A stretch of 64,000 bases of DNA from DATBLE01 sp036555585 (GCA_036555585.1 DATBLE010000047.1:124001-188000); one strand, 5' to 3'. Counted from the stretch's first letter, positions 1 to 8,454 are shown. Program-made: numbers and translations. The notes: a model not told the origin generated them from the letters alone.

Positions 1-1
1 C

Positions 2-175
2 CTGCGAGTCCTCGACGACGGCCGCGGCTTTGATGTTGACGCGCAGCCCAGCGGCCACGGCGGGCTTCGCGGGATGCGCGAACGAGCAGTGCTGGTCGGC
101 GGTGCGCTCGCAATCAAGAAGGGTCACACGGGCGGCGTCGAGGTCAGGCTTGAAGTGCCGGCAGGATCCAGCTGA
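2..175 (+). CDS. C-terminal end of a sensor histidine kinase (partial, 5' end outside window)
   Basis: The frame that opens at base 2 reads LRVLDDGRGF, then GHGGLRGMRERA and GGALAIKKG, ending VRLEVPAGSS-stop. These are the G1 (DDGRGF) and G2 (GHGGLRGMRERA) boxes of a GHKL ATPase domain as found in NarX/DevS-type (HisKA_3) kinases. Only about 57 residues of the catalytic C-terminus are visible. The TGA overlaps the ATG of the next gene by one base (TGATG), so kinase and regulator are translationally coupled. By family knowledge the kinase phosphorylates that regulator. The sensor domain and signal are outside the window. Confidence 0.85.
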   Translation: MRVLDDGRGFDVDAQPSGHGGLRGMRERAVLVGGALAIKKGHTGGVEVRLEVPAGSS

Positions 176-831
176 TGCCGATCCCGCTTGTCACACGGAT
201 TCTCATCGCCGACGACTTCCCGGTCGTTCGTTCCGGGCTGAGGCGGGTGCTCGACGAGCAAGCAGACCTCCAAGTTGTTGCCGAGGCGGCGGACGGCGCC
301 GAGGCGGTCGCGAAAGCCATGTCCGAGGACATCCATCTTGCGATTCTCGACGTGAGCATGCCTCGAATGACAGGAATTCAAGCCACTGCCGAACTCGCCA
401 AACGGAAGCCGGAACTACGGGTGCTGATTCTCTCGATGCACGACAGCGAGCAGTTCCTTTTTGAAGCGCTCAAGGCCGGTGCCTCCGGTTACGTCCTCAA
501 GTCGCAGGCTGACCAGGACATTGTTGAGGCGTGCCGCCAGACGATGCGCGGTCAGTCCTTCCTCTATCCGTCGGCCGTGGCCACGCTCGTTCGCGACTAT
601 GTCGAACGGGGTCGACCAGACGACCAGCAGTTCGACATCCTCACACCACGCGAGCTCGAGGTGCTGAAGCTGATTGCCGAGGCGAAGACCTCCAAGGACA
701 TCGCGAGGGAGCTTTTCATCAGTGTCAAGACCGTCGAGCGGCACCGGCAGAACATCCTCGACAAGCTCGGCATGAACGACCGGGTCGAGCTCACTCGTTA
801 CGCGATTCGCCGGGGCCTCATCCAGGCGTAG
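175..831 (+). CDS. NarL/FixJ-family response regulator (LuxR-type HTH)
   Basis: A 218-residue two-domain regulator. The receiver domain (about 8-125) has the acidic pair D13-D14, the phospho-acceptor D59 in LAILDVSMP and K109 in GYVLKS. The LuxR-type HTH (about 155-215) has LTPRELEVLKLIAEAKTSKD and the recognition segment SVKTVERHRQNILDKL. Its start overlaps the kinase stop. The partner kinase should phosphorylate D59 and trigger DNA binding. Nearby targets are not proven. The stress-protein cluster starting about 2 kb downstream, on the other strand, is a plausible regulon by analogy with DevR/DosR systems. Confidence 0.93.
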   Translation: MPIPLVTRILIADDFPVVRSGLRRVLDEQADLQVVAEAADGAEAVAKAMSEDIHLAILDVSMPRMTGIQATAELAKRKPELRVLILSMHDSEQFLFEALKAGASGYVLKSQADQDIVEACRQTMRGQSFLYPSAVATLVRDYVERGRPDDQQFDILTPRELEVLKLIAEAKTSKDIARELFISVKTVERHRQNILDKLGMNDRVELTRYAIRRGLIQA

Positions 832-978
832 CAGCGAACCGCCGCCCGTTCGAAGACAGGTCCATCGTCGAGGTGGAGTGCGGTCTCGGCTAACCAGTAA
901 TAGGGGGTCGACCCGATATCCGTCAAAACGCAAAGAGGCGACGCTTAGGGCATGTCTCGGTCGGAAGGAGATCCCAAA

Positions 979-1182
979 ATGTCCATGTCGTCGATCCTCG
1001 ATACCGATCGTTCGGTAGAGCTGAAGAGCGTTGCGCCGACTTCCAAGGGGGCGCAGAAGGGCTTCCCGCCTCCTCCTGCTTCGCGCCCTGTCGCAGGCGC
1101 TCGAGTGAAAAGCCGCGGTCCGATCATCGCAGGCGGGATCATCCGCATGGCCATCGGCGGAACGAGAAGCGATGAATGCTGA
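979..1182 (+). CDS. small hypothetical protein
   Basis: A 67-residue frame of unknown function. Support is a strong ribosome binding site (GGAAGGAG) about 8 bases before ATG 979. An ATG at 952 in the same frame has no such site. The product is Pro/Ser/Gly-rich without a recognised domain, and ends with a short hydrophobic patch (GPIIAGGIIRMAIGG). It overlaps the next small frame by 11 bases. Codon use is not strongly coding-like, so it may not be real. Confidence 0.35.
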   Translation: MSMSSILDTDRSVELKSVAPTSKGAQKGFPPPPASRPVAGARVKSRGPIIAGGIIRMAIGGTRSDEC

Positions 1183-1363
1183 CGTCGTGATCACGATCAT
1201 CTTCGGCGGCGAGGTCGCTCTCGCAGCAGTCGCCGGCGGCATCTTCGCCTGGCATTCGGCTCGCGCGTCCAGGGACCTCGGTCGCCATGAGCAGCTGAAC
1301 GGCGCGCGAGCTACCGTGCAGCCTTGCCGGCGTCGCGAACCGCGACCGCGCCCACGAAACTAG
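1172..1363 (+). CDS. small putative membrane protein
   Basis: A 63-residue frame with one predicted membrane helix at the N-terminus (about residues 4-26, VVITIIFGGEVALAAVAGGI) and a basic tail. It overlaps the preceding small frame, suggesting coupling if both are real. No family is recognised. The tail after residue 45 is Arg/Pro-rich and could be non-coding read-through. Confidence 0.3.
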   Translation: MNADVVITIIFGGEVALAAVAGGIFAWHSARASRDLGRHEQLNGARATVQPCRRREPRPRPRN

Positions 1364-1921
1364 TTAGTCGGCCTCGACGAACGATGCGATCTGCAGTCCG
1401 GGTCGCTCAAGTGGACCGAGAGATAGCGCAAGCCGCGCGGCCCCGCTTCGATCCGGCGTGGGCACCCCTCCGCGATGATCCGCGGCTGTCCCTCGGCGAA
1501 TGGGTAGCGGGCCTCGCCCACTGGACCGTCCCTGAGCCGGCGAGGCACGAGCAGCACGTCGCGCTGGTCATTCAAATGCTCCGGCGTGGCCGCCCGGATA
1601 CCAGGCGAGCATGGTGACGTTCAGGTCGTCACTGGCCGTCCCCACAGTGGCCCCCTCGACCTCACCGGCGTCTCCGTCGACAACTGGGGACTCCTGATCC
1701 GGCGCCAAAGCGAGCTGGTCGAGGCGCTCGCCGGCCAGCTGCTCGACAAGTCGGAAGGGCCACCGCTCTTCGAACCGGACGTGTGACTCGAGCAAGAGCC
1801 GGCGAGCTCGTCTGCTAGCCGAGCACCGAGCACGTGAAGCCGCAAAGCATGGTCGAGCACTGTGCGACCGTCCCCGTCGACGAGCAACGGGAAGACGGTT
1901 TCCTCCTCGCTACCGGGTGGC
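1364..1921. other. gene-poor stretch, no convincing gene
   Basis: Several frames of 60-100 codons lie here on both strands, but none has a recognisable domain, a convincing ribosome binding site together with coding-like codon use, or an operon partner. It separates the plus-strand regulator region from the minus-strand genes that end at 1922. Confidence 0.5.
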
Positions 1922-2224
1922 TCATTGCGCACGAGCCTCATGGAGACCCAGGTGGGCGTGATAGTCGCACACCATTCCGCGGTACCTGTATGCCAGAAAC
2001 AGGATCACTGCGGCCGACGTCATGCTGCTGACCTGGAGCAAGATGAAGACGAGATCTCCGCGATGGATTGCGAGCGAGCCGACGAGCAAGCTGCTGACCA
2101 GCCACATCACCCACGCCCGCCGACTAACGCCTGCGGAACAGTGTTCTCTCCCCAAGTGGACAACCTGCGGCACATAGGCCAGCATCGCGATTGCGATACC
2201 GACGACGCCGAGAGTCTCAAACAC
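1922..2224 (-). CDS. PQ-loop (SemiSWEET-like) small membrane protein
   Basis: About 100 residues with three predicted membrane helices. A YVPQVVHL segment near residue 18 is the PQ-loop signature. This is the size and layout of a SemiSWEET half-transporter, three helices that dimerise. The start chosen is GTG 2224, which overlaps the stop of the upstream gene by 8 bases. A longer frame begins at 2260. Family knowledge suggests transport of a sugar or other small molecule across the cytoplasmic membrane. The substrate is unknown. Confidence 0.7.
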   Translation of the reverse strand: MFETLGVVGIAIAMLAYVPQVVHLGREHCSAGVSRRAWVMWLVSSLLVGSLAIHRGDLVFILLQVSSMTSAAVILFLAYRYRGMVCDYHAHLGLHEARAQ

Positions 2225-2960
2225 GGCTCTTGTGCCCCTCACGCGCACTCGACGCAACAACGACCTGGATGACGGGCGTTGTTGTGAGCGCGCGGGCCTT
2301 TGTCAGCAGACCTCGCTCCAACCAGTACGACTCCTCCTCAGGAGGCGTCGCAAGAAGCACGCGGGTGGCCGGAAAGAAGCCGAGTGCGTCCGTCATCGAC
2401 TCGAGCGGCTTGTCGGTTCCGACCGAACCCGTCGTCGAAACGCCGCGCTGTTGCAGCATTTGGACGGAGCTGACCATCGTCTGCTCCGCCTCTCGCCATT
2501 CATCGGACTCGTCGTCGGTCACGAAATGAAGACGGGAAACGCGAACGGGAACGACGAGATGAACCGCGTCGGTGTCTCGAAGGCGTGCGTACACCCCGTC
2601 GCACAGGGCTATTGCGCTGCAATGGGAGTCGGCGACCACAAGAAGCCTTTGCTGTCGGTCGACAGGACGCGCTGGTCGCTGTGGGCTGACGCGCGTGCGC
2701 TCGAACGCGATCGGCGCAAGGCCGCTCAAGCCAAGAACGAAGGCCGAGACGATCGCGAAACCGACCCAACCCAGCGTTGGAAGCTGTAGAGCGAATGCAG
2801 CGATGAGCGCCCCACCGAGGAGAGCGGCTCCGCTCACGAGCAGGATGGCAACCGTCGCTCTCGCGCCTGAGGGATCGGCGTTGATCGTTACGAGCATGGA
2901 CGGTGTCCCTTTCTCGCTCGTGTCCTTCCTCGGGCGGCTGCGAATGGGTGTATGCCCCAT
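2217..2960 (-). CDS. membrane-anchored protein with USP-like soluble domain
   Basis: A 247-residue protein from ATG 2960, which is preceded by GGAAAGGAAG. ATG 2897, behind AAAGGGA, is an alternative start. Two hydrophobic helices (about residues 34-80) precede a soluble domain beginning QQRLLVVADSHCSAIALCDG. That domain resembles the nucleotide-binding fold of universal stress proteins: a beta strand with a small-residue loop, and later RVLLATPPEEES. The usual G-2x-G-9x-G(S/T) signature is not clear, so ATP binding is uncertain. It is translationally coupled to the PQ-loop gene. Confidence 0.65.
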   Translation of the reverse strand: MGHTPIRSRPRKDTSEKGTPSMLVTINADPSGARATVAILLVSGAALLGGALIAAFALQLPTLGWVGFAIVSAFVLGLSGLAPIAFERTRVSPQRPARPVDRQQRLLVVADSHCSAIALCDGVYARLRDTDAVHLVVPVRVSRLHFVTDDESDEWREAEQTMVSSVQMLQQRGVSTTGSVGTDKPLESMTDALGFFPATRVLLATPPEEESYWLERGLLTKARALTTTPVIQVVVASSAREGHKSRV

Positions 2961-3133
2961 CGACTTCCTTTCCGTTACATGCAGCGTCGCCGAACTTGTG
3001 CCGGTCGACCATCGGTGTGTGACCCCATTTCGTCGTTCGGAGCGCCCGAGGGGAAGAGAGCGACGTGCGGGGCGCTCGAAGCACGTGCGGGTGCCGCTTG
3101 CCTCGATGGCCTCGAACACACGTCGCCTGTTGC

Positions 3134-3982
3134 TCACTCTCGGTAGGCGAGCATTCGACCCCAGGTGTCATCCGTGCCCCACATGCCAGCGCGCAGGCAT
3201 TCGAGTTGGATGATCTGGCTGTGGTCGACGAAGAGGTTGACGTTGATCCCGTAGTTCTTGACGTACCAGGAAAAGACGTCCGGCTCGGCCGCCTCGAACA
3301 TCACATGCTCGAGACCAAGCTCGGAGACGATGCGGGCGACGACGTCCGTGCGCCACTCGCGCACCTGCTCGGTAATCCCTTCCGACTCGATCATGATCAT
3401 CGGCGCCCCGGCGTCGACGTGACGCTTGGCAAGCTCGATTGCGTAGCCGACGTCGCGGGTCCCTTCGGCTTCGAGCGCCTCGATGCTGGAGGCCCCGCCG
3501 GCGCCGAACTGGATTCCGACCTCGGGCTTCGCCTTCAGGCCCGCCTGGCCTACGTGCTTGGTCAACCGGACGAGATCGTCGACGGGGAGCGTGACGAAAC
3601 CGCTCGAGATCTCGACGATGTCGAACCCCAGCTGGCGGCACTCCTCGAGGTACCGCTGAACGGCATCGCCGCGCTGCGTGAGTACGTACTCGAGGAAGCC
3701 GCCGGTCGAGACCTCGACCTCATGCTCGTGGCAGAGGTCGTTCAAGGCGCGTACTGCGTTGCGCGGCATCAGCGCGAACGAGCCGCCGGCGTACTTGAGC
3801 GTGTCGACGTGTGCGCCCATCGCCTCCAAGAGGTCCGCGAGGTAGTGGCGCCCGACCGGCGTGTAGTAGGGGCCGCGGATCTCCGTTACGCCCGAGCTGC
3901 GCGGCTTCGGGGGACGATCGTTGAGACGCAGAAACGCGAACGCTCGCTCGCTCGTCTCCGGTGTCAGCTCCGCGTCGGTCAT
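3134..3982 (-). CDS. phosphosulfolactate synthase-like protein (ComA family)
   Basis: 282 residues with the (beta/alpha)8 layout of ComA. Family segments include GGSFALMP, VSTGGFLEYVL, LGFDIVEISSGF, KAKPEVGIQFGAGG and MIMIESEGIT. ComA of methanogens adds sulfite to phosphoenolpyruvate to give (2R)-phospho-3-sulfolactate, the first step of coenzyme M synthesis. Bacterial and plant (HSA32) homologues exist without coenzyme M. Its ATG overlaps the stop of the MmgE/PrpD gene (ATGA), and it is the last gene of the run. No comB, comC or other coenzyme M gene is visible. The substrate is therefore uncertain, though the family call is firm. Confidence 0.85.
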   Translation of the reverse strand: MTDAELTPETSERAFAFLRLNDRPPKPRSSGVTEIRGPYYTPVGRHYLADLLEAMGAHVDTLKYAGGSFALMPRNAVRALNDLCHEHEVEVSTGGFLEYVLTQRGDAVQRYLEECRQLGFDIVEISSGFVTLPVDDLVRLTKHVGQAGLKAKPEVGIQFGAGGASSIEALEAEGTRDVGYAIELAKRHVDAGAPMIMIESEGITEQVREWRTDVVARIVSELGLEHVMFEAAEPDVFSWYVKNYGINVNLFVDHSQIIQLECLRAGMWGTDDTWGRMLAYRE

Positions 3983-5370
3983 CGAAGCGCTCCTTCGGTC
4001 GTCGCGTGCGTTCCCGCGCGCGTGAGGATCACGGTCAGGTCCCGCGTCTCAAGATCATCGAGAGCCCAGACCGCCTCGGCCAGCTCGGCGGCGAGCTCGG
4101 GCTCGACCGCTCGCGCGGCGAGCCGCTCAAACTTCTGCCGCGCGTGCTCCCAACTCATCGGGCGCGTGACGAAGCCGTGGTAGTCGGACTTTTCGGCGGC
4201 AAGCGTGACACCGCTCGCGAGGTGGACGCGTAACCGGCAGCCGTGTTCAGCCGGGAAGCGTGCGGTGAGATCGACTGCCGGCCGCACTTCGACCCGCCGC
4301 AGCAGCTGCTGCACGTCCGGTCGAGCGATCCGCTCGGGCGCGAACTGCTCGGGCATCACCTGGCCGTCGAGCAGCGCCACCGCGAGCAGGTAGGGCAGGG
4401 AGTGATCAGCCTGTTCCTTGCTCTCGATCTGCTTCTTCCCGCCCTCCTCGCCGCCGCCGATGATGTCGTACGCGACCTGGAAGGTCTCGAGCTCGATCCC
4501 CTCCACGGCTCTCGGGTCGATCGAATGCTCCTCGCGTAGTTCGAGTATGGCCTCGACTGCGGGCTGGGAGTGGATCTCGGCGTTGTAGCGCTTGAGGAAG
4601 GTGCGCCGGACACGCTCGAGATCTTCATCTTCCCAGTCGATCTCGAAGCGGCCGGCGATCGCGTCCATGAACCCCTTGTTCCCTTCGAAGACCTCCGGCG
4701 GTCCGGCAATGCCACGGGCGGCCAGGAAGGCAGCCTCGACGGCGCCGAAGGCGGTGAAGGGGTAAGCGAGCCCTTTCCACTGCGACAGCGCGCCCGTGCG
4801 TGTCACGCGCAGCGCGTTCAGGGCTGTGCCTGCGACTGCGACCGCGTTCGCCGTCTCCCGCTCGTCAAGGCGAAGCGTCTTGGCCACGCCGGCCGCGGCG
4901 GCGTACGAGCCTTGCGTGGTGTGGTCGAACCCTTTTGCGCGAACAGGCGCCTCGTCCGAGAGCCGGCACTGCACCTGGTAGGCGACGGCGAGTGCGGTGA
5001 GCAACTCCTGCCCGGAGGCATGCGCGTATTCCGCCGCCGCGAGTACGGGCGCGAGGTTGTCGCTCGGGTGGCACGTCTCGTTGGGGGCGAAGTAGGAGTC
5101 GTTGAAGTCGAGGTAGCGGACGAGCGCACCGTTGTAGAGCGCAGCACGGTCGGGGGCAGTACGGCCGCCGCCGATCAGCGTCGAGAGCGGACGGCCGCCG
5201 AAATCCTCCACCTGCGCGCGGATCGCGCGGACGGGTGGAGCGTCGAGGGCGCCAAAGGCGCAGCCCAGGGCATCGAGGATGCGGATCTTCAGCTCGTCCC
5301 TTGCAACGCCTGAGAGATCGGTCCAGGACCGCGCGACGACGAAGCGCGCGAGCCGTGCGGCCATTGTCAT
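3979..5370 (-). CDS. MmgE/PrpD family protein (2-methylcitrate dehydratase-like)
   Basis: 463 residues from ATG 5370, which overlaps the DUF488 stop (ATGA). The family's all-helical N-terminal domain contains DALGCAFGALDAPPVRA, YLDFNDSYFAPNETCHPSDN, GSYAAAAGVAKTL and GNKGFMDAIAGRFE. PrpD dehydrates 2-methylcitrate. Other members are cis-aconitate decarboxylase or iminodisuccinate epimerase. No prpB or prpC lies nearby. The gene is instead coupled to a ComA-like gene, so the substrate is open and a phosphosulfolactate-linked acid is one possibility (inference). Confidence 0.85.
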   Translation of the reverse strand: MTMAARLARFVVARSWTDLSGVARDELKIRILDALGCAFGALDAPPVRAIRAQVEDFGGRPLSTLIGGGRTAPDRAALYNGALVRYLDFNDSYFAPNETCHPSDNLAPVLAAAEYAHASGQELLTALAVAYQVQCRLSDEAPVRAKGFDHTTQGSYAAAAGVAKTLRLDERETANAVAVAGTALNALRVTRTGALSQWKGLAYPFTAFGAVEAAFLAARGIAGPPEVFEGNKGFMDAIAGRFEIDWEDEDLERVRRTFLKRYNAEIHSQPAVEAILELREEHSIDPRAVEGIELETFQVAYDIIGGGEEGGKKQIESKEQADHSLPYLLAVALLDGQVMPEQFAPERIARPDVQQLLRRVEVRPAVDLTARFPAEHGCRLRVHLASGVTLAAEKSDYHGFVTRPMSWEHARQKFERLAARAVEPELAAELAEAVWALDDLETRDLTVILTRAGTHATTEGALR

Positions 5371-5726
5371 CGCGAACGCCTGCCCCGGCGCAGGATCTCC
5401 GCGAGCACGACGGCGTCGTTGTGCTCCGTGTCGCGCGCTCCGTAGACGAGCGTCACTGTCCCCGCACGTGCGCGCCGCCGCAGCTCGCAAAGCTTGTCGT
5501 TCTGCGCGGCGAGTTCGTCGGAGTACCGGCGGCGGAACTCCGCAAAACGAGCAGGGTCGTGATCGAACCAGCGGCGAAGCTCGCCGCTCGGGGCGAGCTC
5601 CCGCGCCCACTCGCCGAGCCGCGTTTGCTGACGCGACACGCCTCGCGGCCAGATCCGGTCGATCAGGACCCGATAGCCGTCGGAGGCCGCGGGTGGTTCA
5701 TACGCACGCTTGAGGCGAACGTCCAT
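5367..5726 (-). CDS. DUF488 family protein (YeaO-like)
   Basis: 119 residues from ATG 5726, two bases after the USP stop. It contains the signature segment VLIDRIWPRGVSRQ, then LGEWARELAPS, a WFDHDPARFAEFRRRY segment and VTLVYGARDTEHNDAVVLAE. YeaO-type proteins are widespread, small and cytoplasmic, without an established reaction. It ends in an ATGA overlap with the PrpD-like gene, so it is co-translated in the stress cluster. Confidence 0.88.
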   Translation of the reverse strand: MDVRLKRAYEPPAASDGYRVLIDRIWPRGVSRQQTRLGEWARELAPSGELRRWFDHDPARFAEFRRRYSDELAAQNDKLCELRRRARAGTVTLVYGARDTEHNDAVVLAEILRRGRRSR

Positions 5727-5728
5727 GG

Positions 5729-6178
5729 CTACTCCTTGTTGGATCTCGGCCGAACGATTACCACCGGGCACTCGGCGTGGTGGGCGCATTGTTGGCTCAC
5801 CGACCCAAGGAGTAGCTGGGCGAACCCGCCGAGCCCGCGTGATCCGACCACGAGGAGATCAGCGTCACGCGATTCCTCGACCAGCACCGCCGCGGGCGCG
5901 CCTTCGACGGCCCGCGGCTCGACCTCCACGCCTCCGGTGTCCGGGATCGCCTCGTGCAGTGTGGAATCGAGGGCAGCTGTTGCGGCGTCCCGAAGCTCGT
6001 GCAGCTCGTCGCCGAACGGGGGTAGGCCAGCCTCCATGCCGGTCCAGCCCTCGTAGCGGAAATGCCAGGCATGAACGGCGCGAAGCGTCGCCCGACGCAG
6101 CCTCGCCTCTTCGAGCGCGAAACGCAGGGCTTCTTTCGCTCCGGCGGAATGATCGACACCGACGACGACGACGCTCAT
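5729..6178 (-). CDS. universal stress protein (UspA family)
   Basis: A single 149-residue USP domain from ATG 6178. It has VVVVGVDHSAGAKEALRFAL at the N-terminus and the ATP-binding signature LLVVGSRGLGGFAQLLLGSVSQQCAHHAECPVVIV (quoted in full only as the span of residues 107-143). The G-2x-G-9x-G-S pattern is intact, so this is the ATP-binding type. It overlaps the preceding gene by 4 bases and is followed by DUF488. A close but broken paralogue lies at 7019-7454. Confidence 0.93.
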   Translation of the reverse strand: MSVVVVGVDHSAGAKEALRFALEEARLRRATLRAVHAWHFRYEGWTGMEAGLPPFGDELHELRDAATAALDSTLHEAIPDTGGVEVEPRAVEGAPAAVLVEESRDADLLVVGSRGLGGFAQLLLGSVSQQCAHHAECPVVIVRPRSNKE

Positions 6179-6519
6179 CTCGCGCTCACCGCCATCGCTT
6201 CGGCAGCTGACGGCACGGCCGCTTCCGCATCCCAGGCGAAGCGTTCCTTGGCGACTAGCGGTGAACCCTCGATGATCGGCCGCCACGCGTCGAACGCACT
6301 CTGGAGCTCGTAGTGGAACGGTTCGTGGATCAGGTCATCGACGATCCACTCGACCTGGTGGCCCTCGAACACGAATACCACCTCCCCGGCCGACAGATAG
6401 ACACTGTGGCGAACGATGCCCGTCTCGGCCAGATCAAACGGCGGGCCCGCTTCGATCAACTCAGCCGCACGAGGACCACATCCTTCCTTCAAGCGCGCGA
6501 CGATTGCTAGGCGTTCCAT
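6175..6519 (-). CDS. hypothetical protein, probable ferredoxin-like alpha/beta fold
   Basis: 114 residues from ATG 6519 behind AAAAGGAG. No family is recognised. The alternation MERLAIVARLKEG, helix, HSVYLSAGEVVFVFEG, helix and a Trp-containing tail suggests a small dimeric alpha/beta-barrel protein, as in stress-associated monooxygenase-like or mutarotase-like folds. This is inference from pattern only. It overlaps both neighbours (13 bases upstream, 4 bases with the USP gene), so it belongs to the same transcript. Confidence 0.7.
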   Translation of the reverse strand: MERLAIVARLKEGCGPRAAELIEAGPPFDLAETGIVRHSVYLSAGEVVFVFEGHQVEWIVDDLIHEPFHYELQSAFDAWRPIIEGSPLVAKERFAWDAEAAVPSAAEAMAVSAR

Positions 6520-6800
6520 CGCCCACTCCTTTTGGGTCGTGGCCAGTGCTGGGACCGATGTCCACCACCGGCACCGGTTGACTGGCCGGCGACGCGAACG
6601 GAGTCGTTGACGCCCCGCTTGGCCTGCCATTCCTCGATCAGGCGCAGCGCGTCGGCGAGCGACTCGCCGTGGCAGCCCGGAGCTCGGGCGTGGACGACCC
6701 AGCGCTCGGTGGTGTGCTGGACGAGGAACGAGTGGAACGGGACGAGAAGCTCCAAGAGCCCGACCGCATGCCAGTAGTCGCCGACATCGATCTCGACCAT
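6507..6800 (-). CDS. hypothetical protein
   Basis: 97 residues from ATG 6800 (MVEIDVGDYWHAVGLLELL). A compact soluble protein with no recognised family. The N-terminal 60 residues look like an alpha/beta domain, and the end is Gly/Arg-rich. It starts a tightly overlapping group with the following gene. A gap of about 220 bases separates it from the broken USP gene upstream, and a promoter could lie there. Confidence 0.6.
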   Translation of the reverse strand: MVEIDVGDYWHAVGLLELLVPFHSFLVQHTTERWVVHARAPGCHGESLADALRLIEEWQAKRGVNDSVRVAGQSTGAGGGHRSQHWPRPKRSGRWNA

Positions 6801-7018
6801 GGTGCTGACGCTCCCTCGGGCCACCGCGGACCTTGCTCGTGCTGCTCCGCTCGACACAGGACGCTCCTTCGGTTGGTGTGGTTCCAGCGTTGCATTCGCT
6901 CGGCGGCGCCGACATAGGGCCGCGGCCCCATCACTCGCCCCCCGGGGCCTCAGTTTTCGGCGCCGCGTTTGCGAACGCGGCGCGGGTCGCGAGCACGGCG
7001 GCGTCGTTGTGTTTGGGC

Positions 7019-7454
7019 TTAGTTCCGTGCCGACTTCGACCGTACGATCACCACCGGGCACTCTGCGTGGTGGGCGCATTGTTGGCGGACCGATCCGAGG
7101 AGGAGCTGGGCGAAGCCGCCGAGCCCGCGTGAGCCGATCACGAGGAGTTCAGCTCCTCGCGATTCCTCGACCAGCACGGCCGCCTGCGCGCCTTCGACGA
7201 CTGCGGTCGCTCGACCTCTACGCCGGCGGCGTTGGCGATCTCTTTGAAGGTCGCATCCAAAGCGCCTCGGCGGCGCTTTGAGGTGCCTCGCACTCACGGG
7301 GAGGGAGTGTTCCCATGATTCCGTGACCTCCGAGGTAGTCGAACTTCCAGGCGTGGACGGCGCGCAGTGTTACTTGGCGGAGGCGCGTTTCCTCGAGCGC
7401 GAATCGGAGTGCCGCCATCGCTCTGTCCGAGTGGTCGATACCGACGACGATCAC
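7019..7454 (-). pseudogene. universal stress protein gene broken by two frameshifts
   Basis: Homology to the intact paralogue at 5729-6178 runs through three frames. The N-terminal part (VIVVGIDHSDRAMAALRFAL to LPPREC) is in one frame. An internal stretch ALDATFKEIANAAGVEVER is in a second, around 7205-7260. The C-terminal part (AVLVEESRGAELLVIGSRG to VVIVRSKSARN) is in the third. The best start is GTG 7454, ten bases past the stop of the E1-alpha gene. Either the gene is decayed or the sequence has two indels near 7255 and 7200. The ATP-binding signature itself is intact. Confidence 0.8.
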
Positions 7455-7461
7455 GTTCGTT

Positions 7462-8454
7462 TCATGCTCCTTCTGGCTGCTGATCCGCGTACACGTACTG
7501 GAACGCGTCCGCGGGATTTGGATCGGTGCCGGCATTGGCGAACTCGACCGACGCTTCGACGACCTTCTGTGCCTCGGCGTCGAGCCGTGACCATTCGTCG
7601 TCGCTCAGGGCGAGCCGTTTTCGCAGGTTTTGGATCGGGTCGTGCGTCTCCCGCAACTTCTTGAGCTCCTCCTTGTCGCGGTAGACCTGGGCGTCGCCGA
7701 TGTAGTGACCGGTCAACCGCTCGGTCTCGCAGAGCAGGAACACCGGCCCACGACCGTCCCGTGCGTGCGCGAGTGCGTCGAGAGCCGCGGCGTGGACGGC
7801 TGCGACGTCCTGCCCGTCCACCTTGATGGCGTGCATGCCGAACGCGACCGCGCGCTTGGTCAAATCCCGGATCGGCTGGTGCTGCGACTGCGGCGTCGAC
7901 TCCGACCACCGGTTGTTCTCGCAGACGAATACGGCGGGGACCTGCCAGAGCTGAGCAAGGTTCAGCGATTCGTGGAAGGTGCCGATGTTCGTCGCCCCGT
8001 CGCCGAAGAACGCGACCGCGACTCTCGGCTGGCCGCGGAACTTGAAGGTGAGAGCAGCTCCGACCGTGGCCGGCAAGCCGCCTCCGACGACCGCGTTCGC
8101 TCCCATGGTCCCGCGCTTCAGGTCGTAGAGGTGCATCGAGCCGCCGTAGCCGTGCGAGCAGCCCTCGACCTTGCCGTACAGCTCCGCCATCACCTCGTCC
8201 GCGGGAGTTCCGTTCGCGAGCACGTGCCCGTGCGCACGGTGCGTCGAGGCGATCAGATCGCCCTCCTCGAGCGCACGGCAGACGCCGACAGCGATCGCCT
8301 CTTGGCCGATACAGGCATGCAGGAAGCCGGCGAGATCACCGGCGCGGAAGCGCTCCTCGACCTTCTCCTCGAACCGGCGGATCAAGAGCATCTCGCCTAG
8401 GAACTCGAGCAGCCGTTCGCGCGGGAGCGAAGTCATCTCCCGTCCCTTCGCCAT
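7462..8454 (-). CDS. thiamine-PP-dependent dehydrogenase E1 component, alpha subunit
   Basis: 330 residues from ATG 8454, whose A is shared with the GAPDH stop (TAATG). The family features are RRFEEKVEERFRAG, the HRAHGHVLANG active-site segment, and the thiamine-PP motif starting GDGATNIG and ending in ENN (about residues 159-190). It matches the alpha subunit of pyruvate, acetoin or branched-chain 2-oxoacid dehydrogenases. No beta subunit, E2 or E3 gene is next to it: the following gene is the broken USP. The partner must be elsewhere. The substrate cannot be read from sequence, and acetoin or pyruvate are both plausible. Confidence 0.88.
   Translation of the reverse strand: MAKGREMTSLPRERLLEFLGEMLLIRRFEEKVEERFRAGDLAGFLHACIGQEAIAVGVCRALEEGDLIASTHRAHGHVLANGTPADEVMAELYGKVEGCSHGYGGSMHLYDLKRGTMGANAVVGGGLPATVGAALTFKFRGQPRVAVAFFGDGATNIGTFHESLNLAQLWQVPAVFVCENNRWSESTPQSQHQPIRDLTKRAVAFGMHAIKVDGQDVAAVHAAALDALAHARDGRGPVFLLCETERLTGHYIGDAQVYRDKEELKKLRETHDPIQNLRKRLALSDDEWSRLDAEAQKVVEASVEFANAGTDPNPADAFQYVYADQQPEGA

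Noticed and set aside
1324..1617. A 97-codon plus-strand frame
   Set aside because: No domain, and other frames on both strands are equally plausible.
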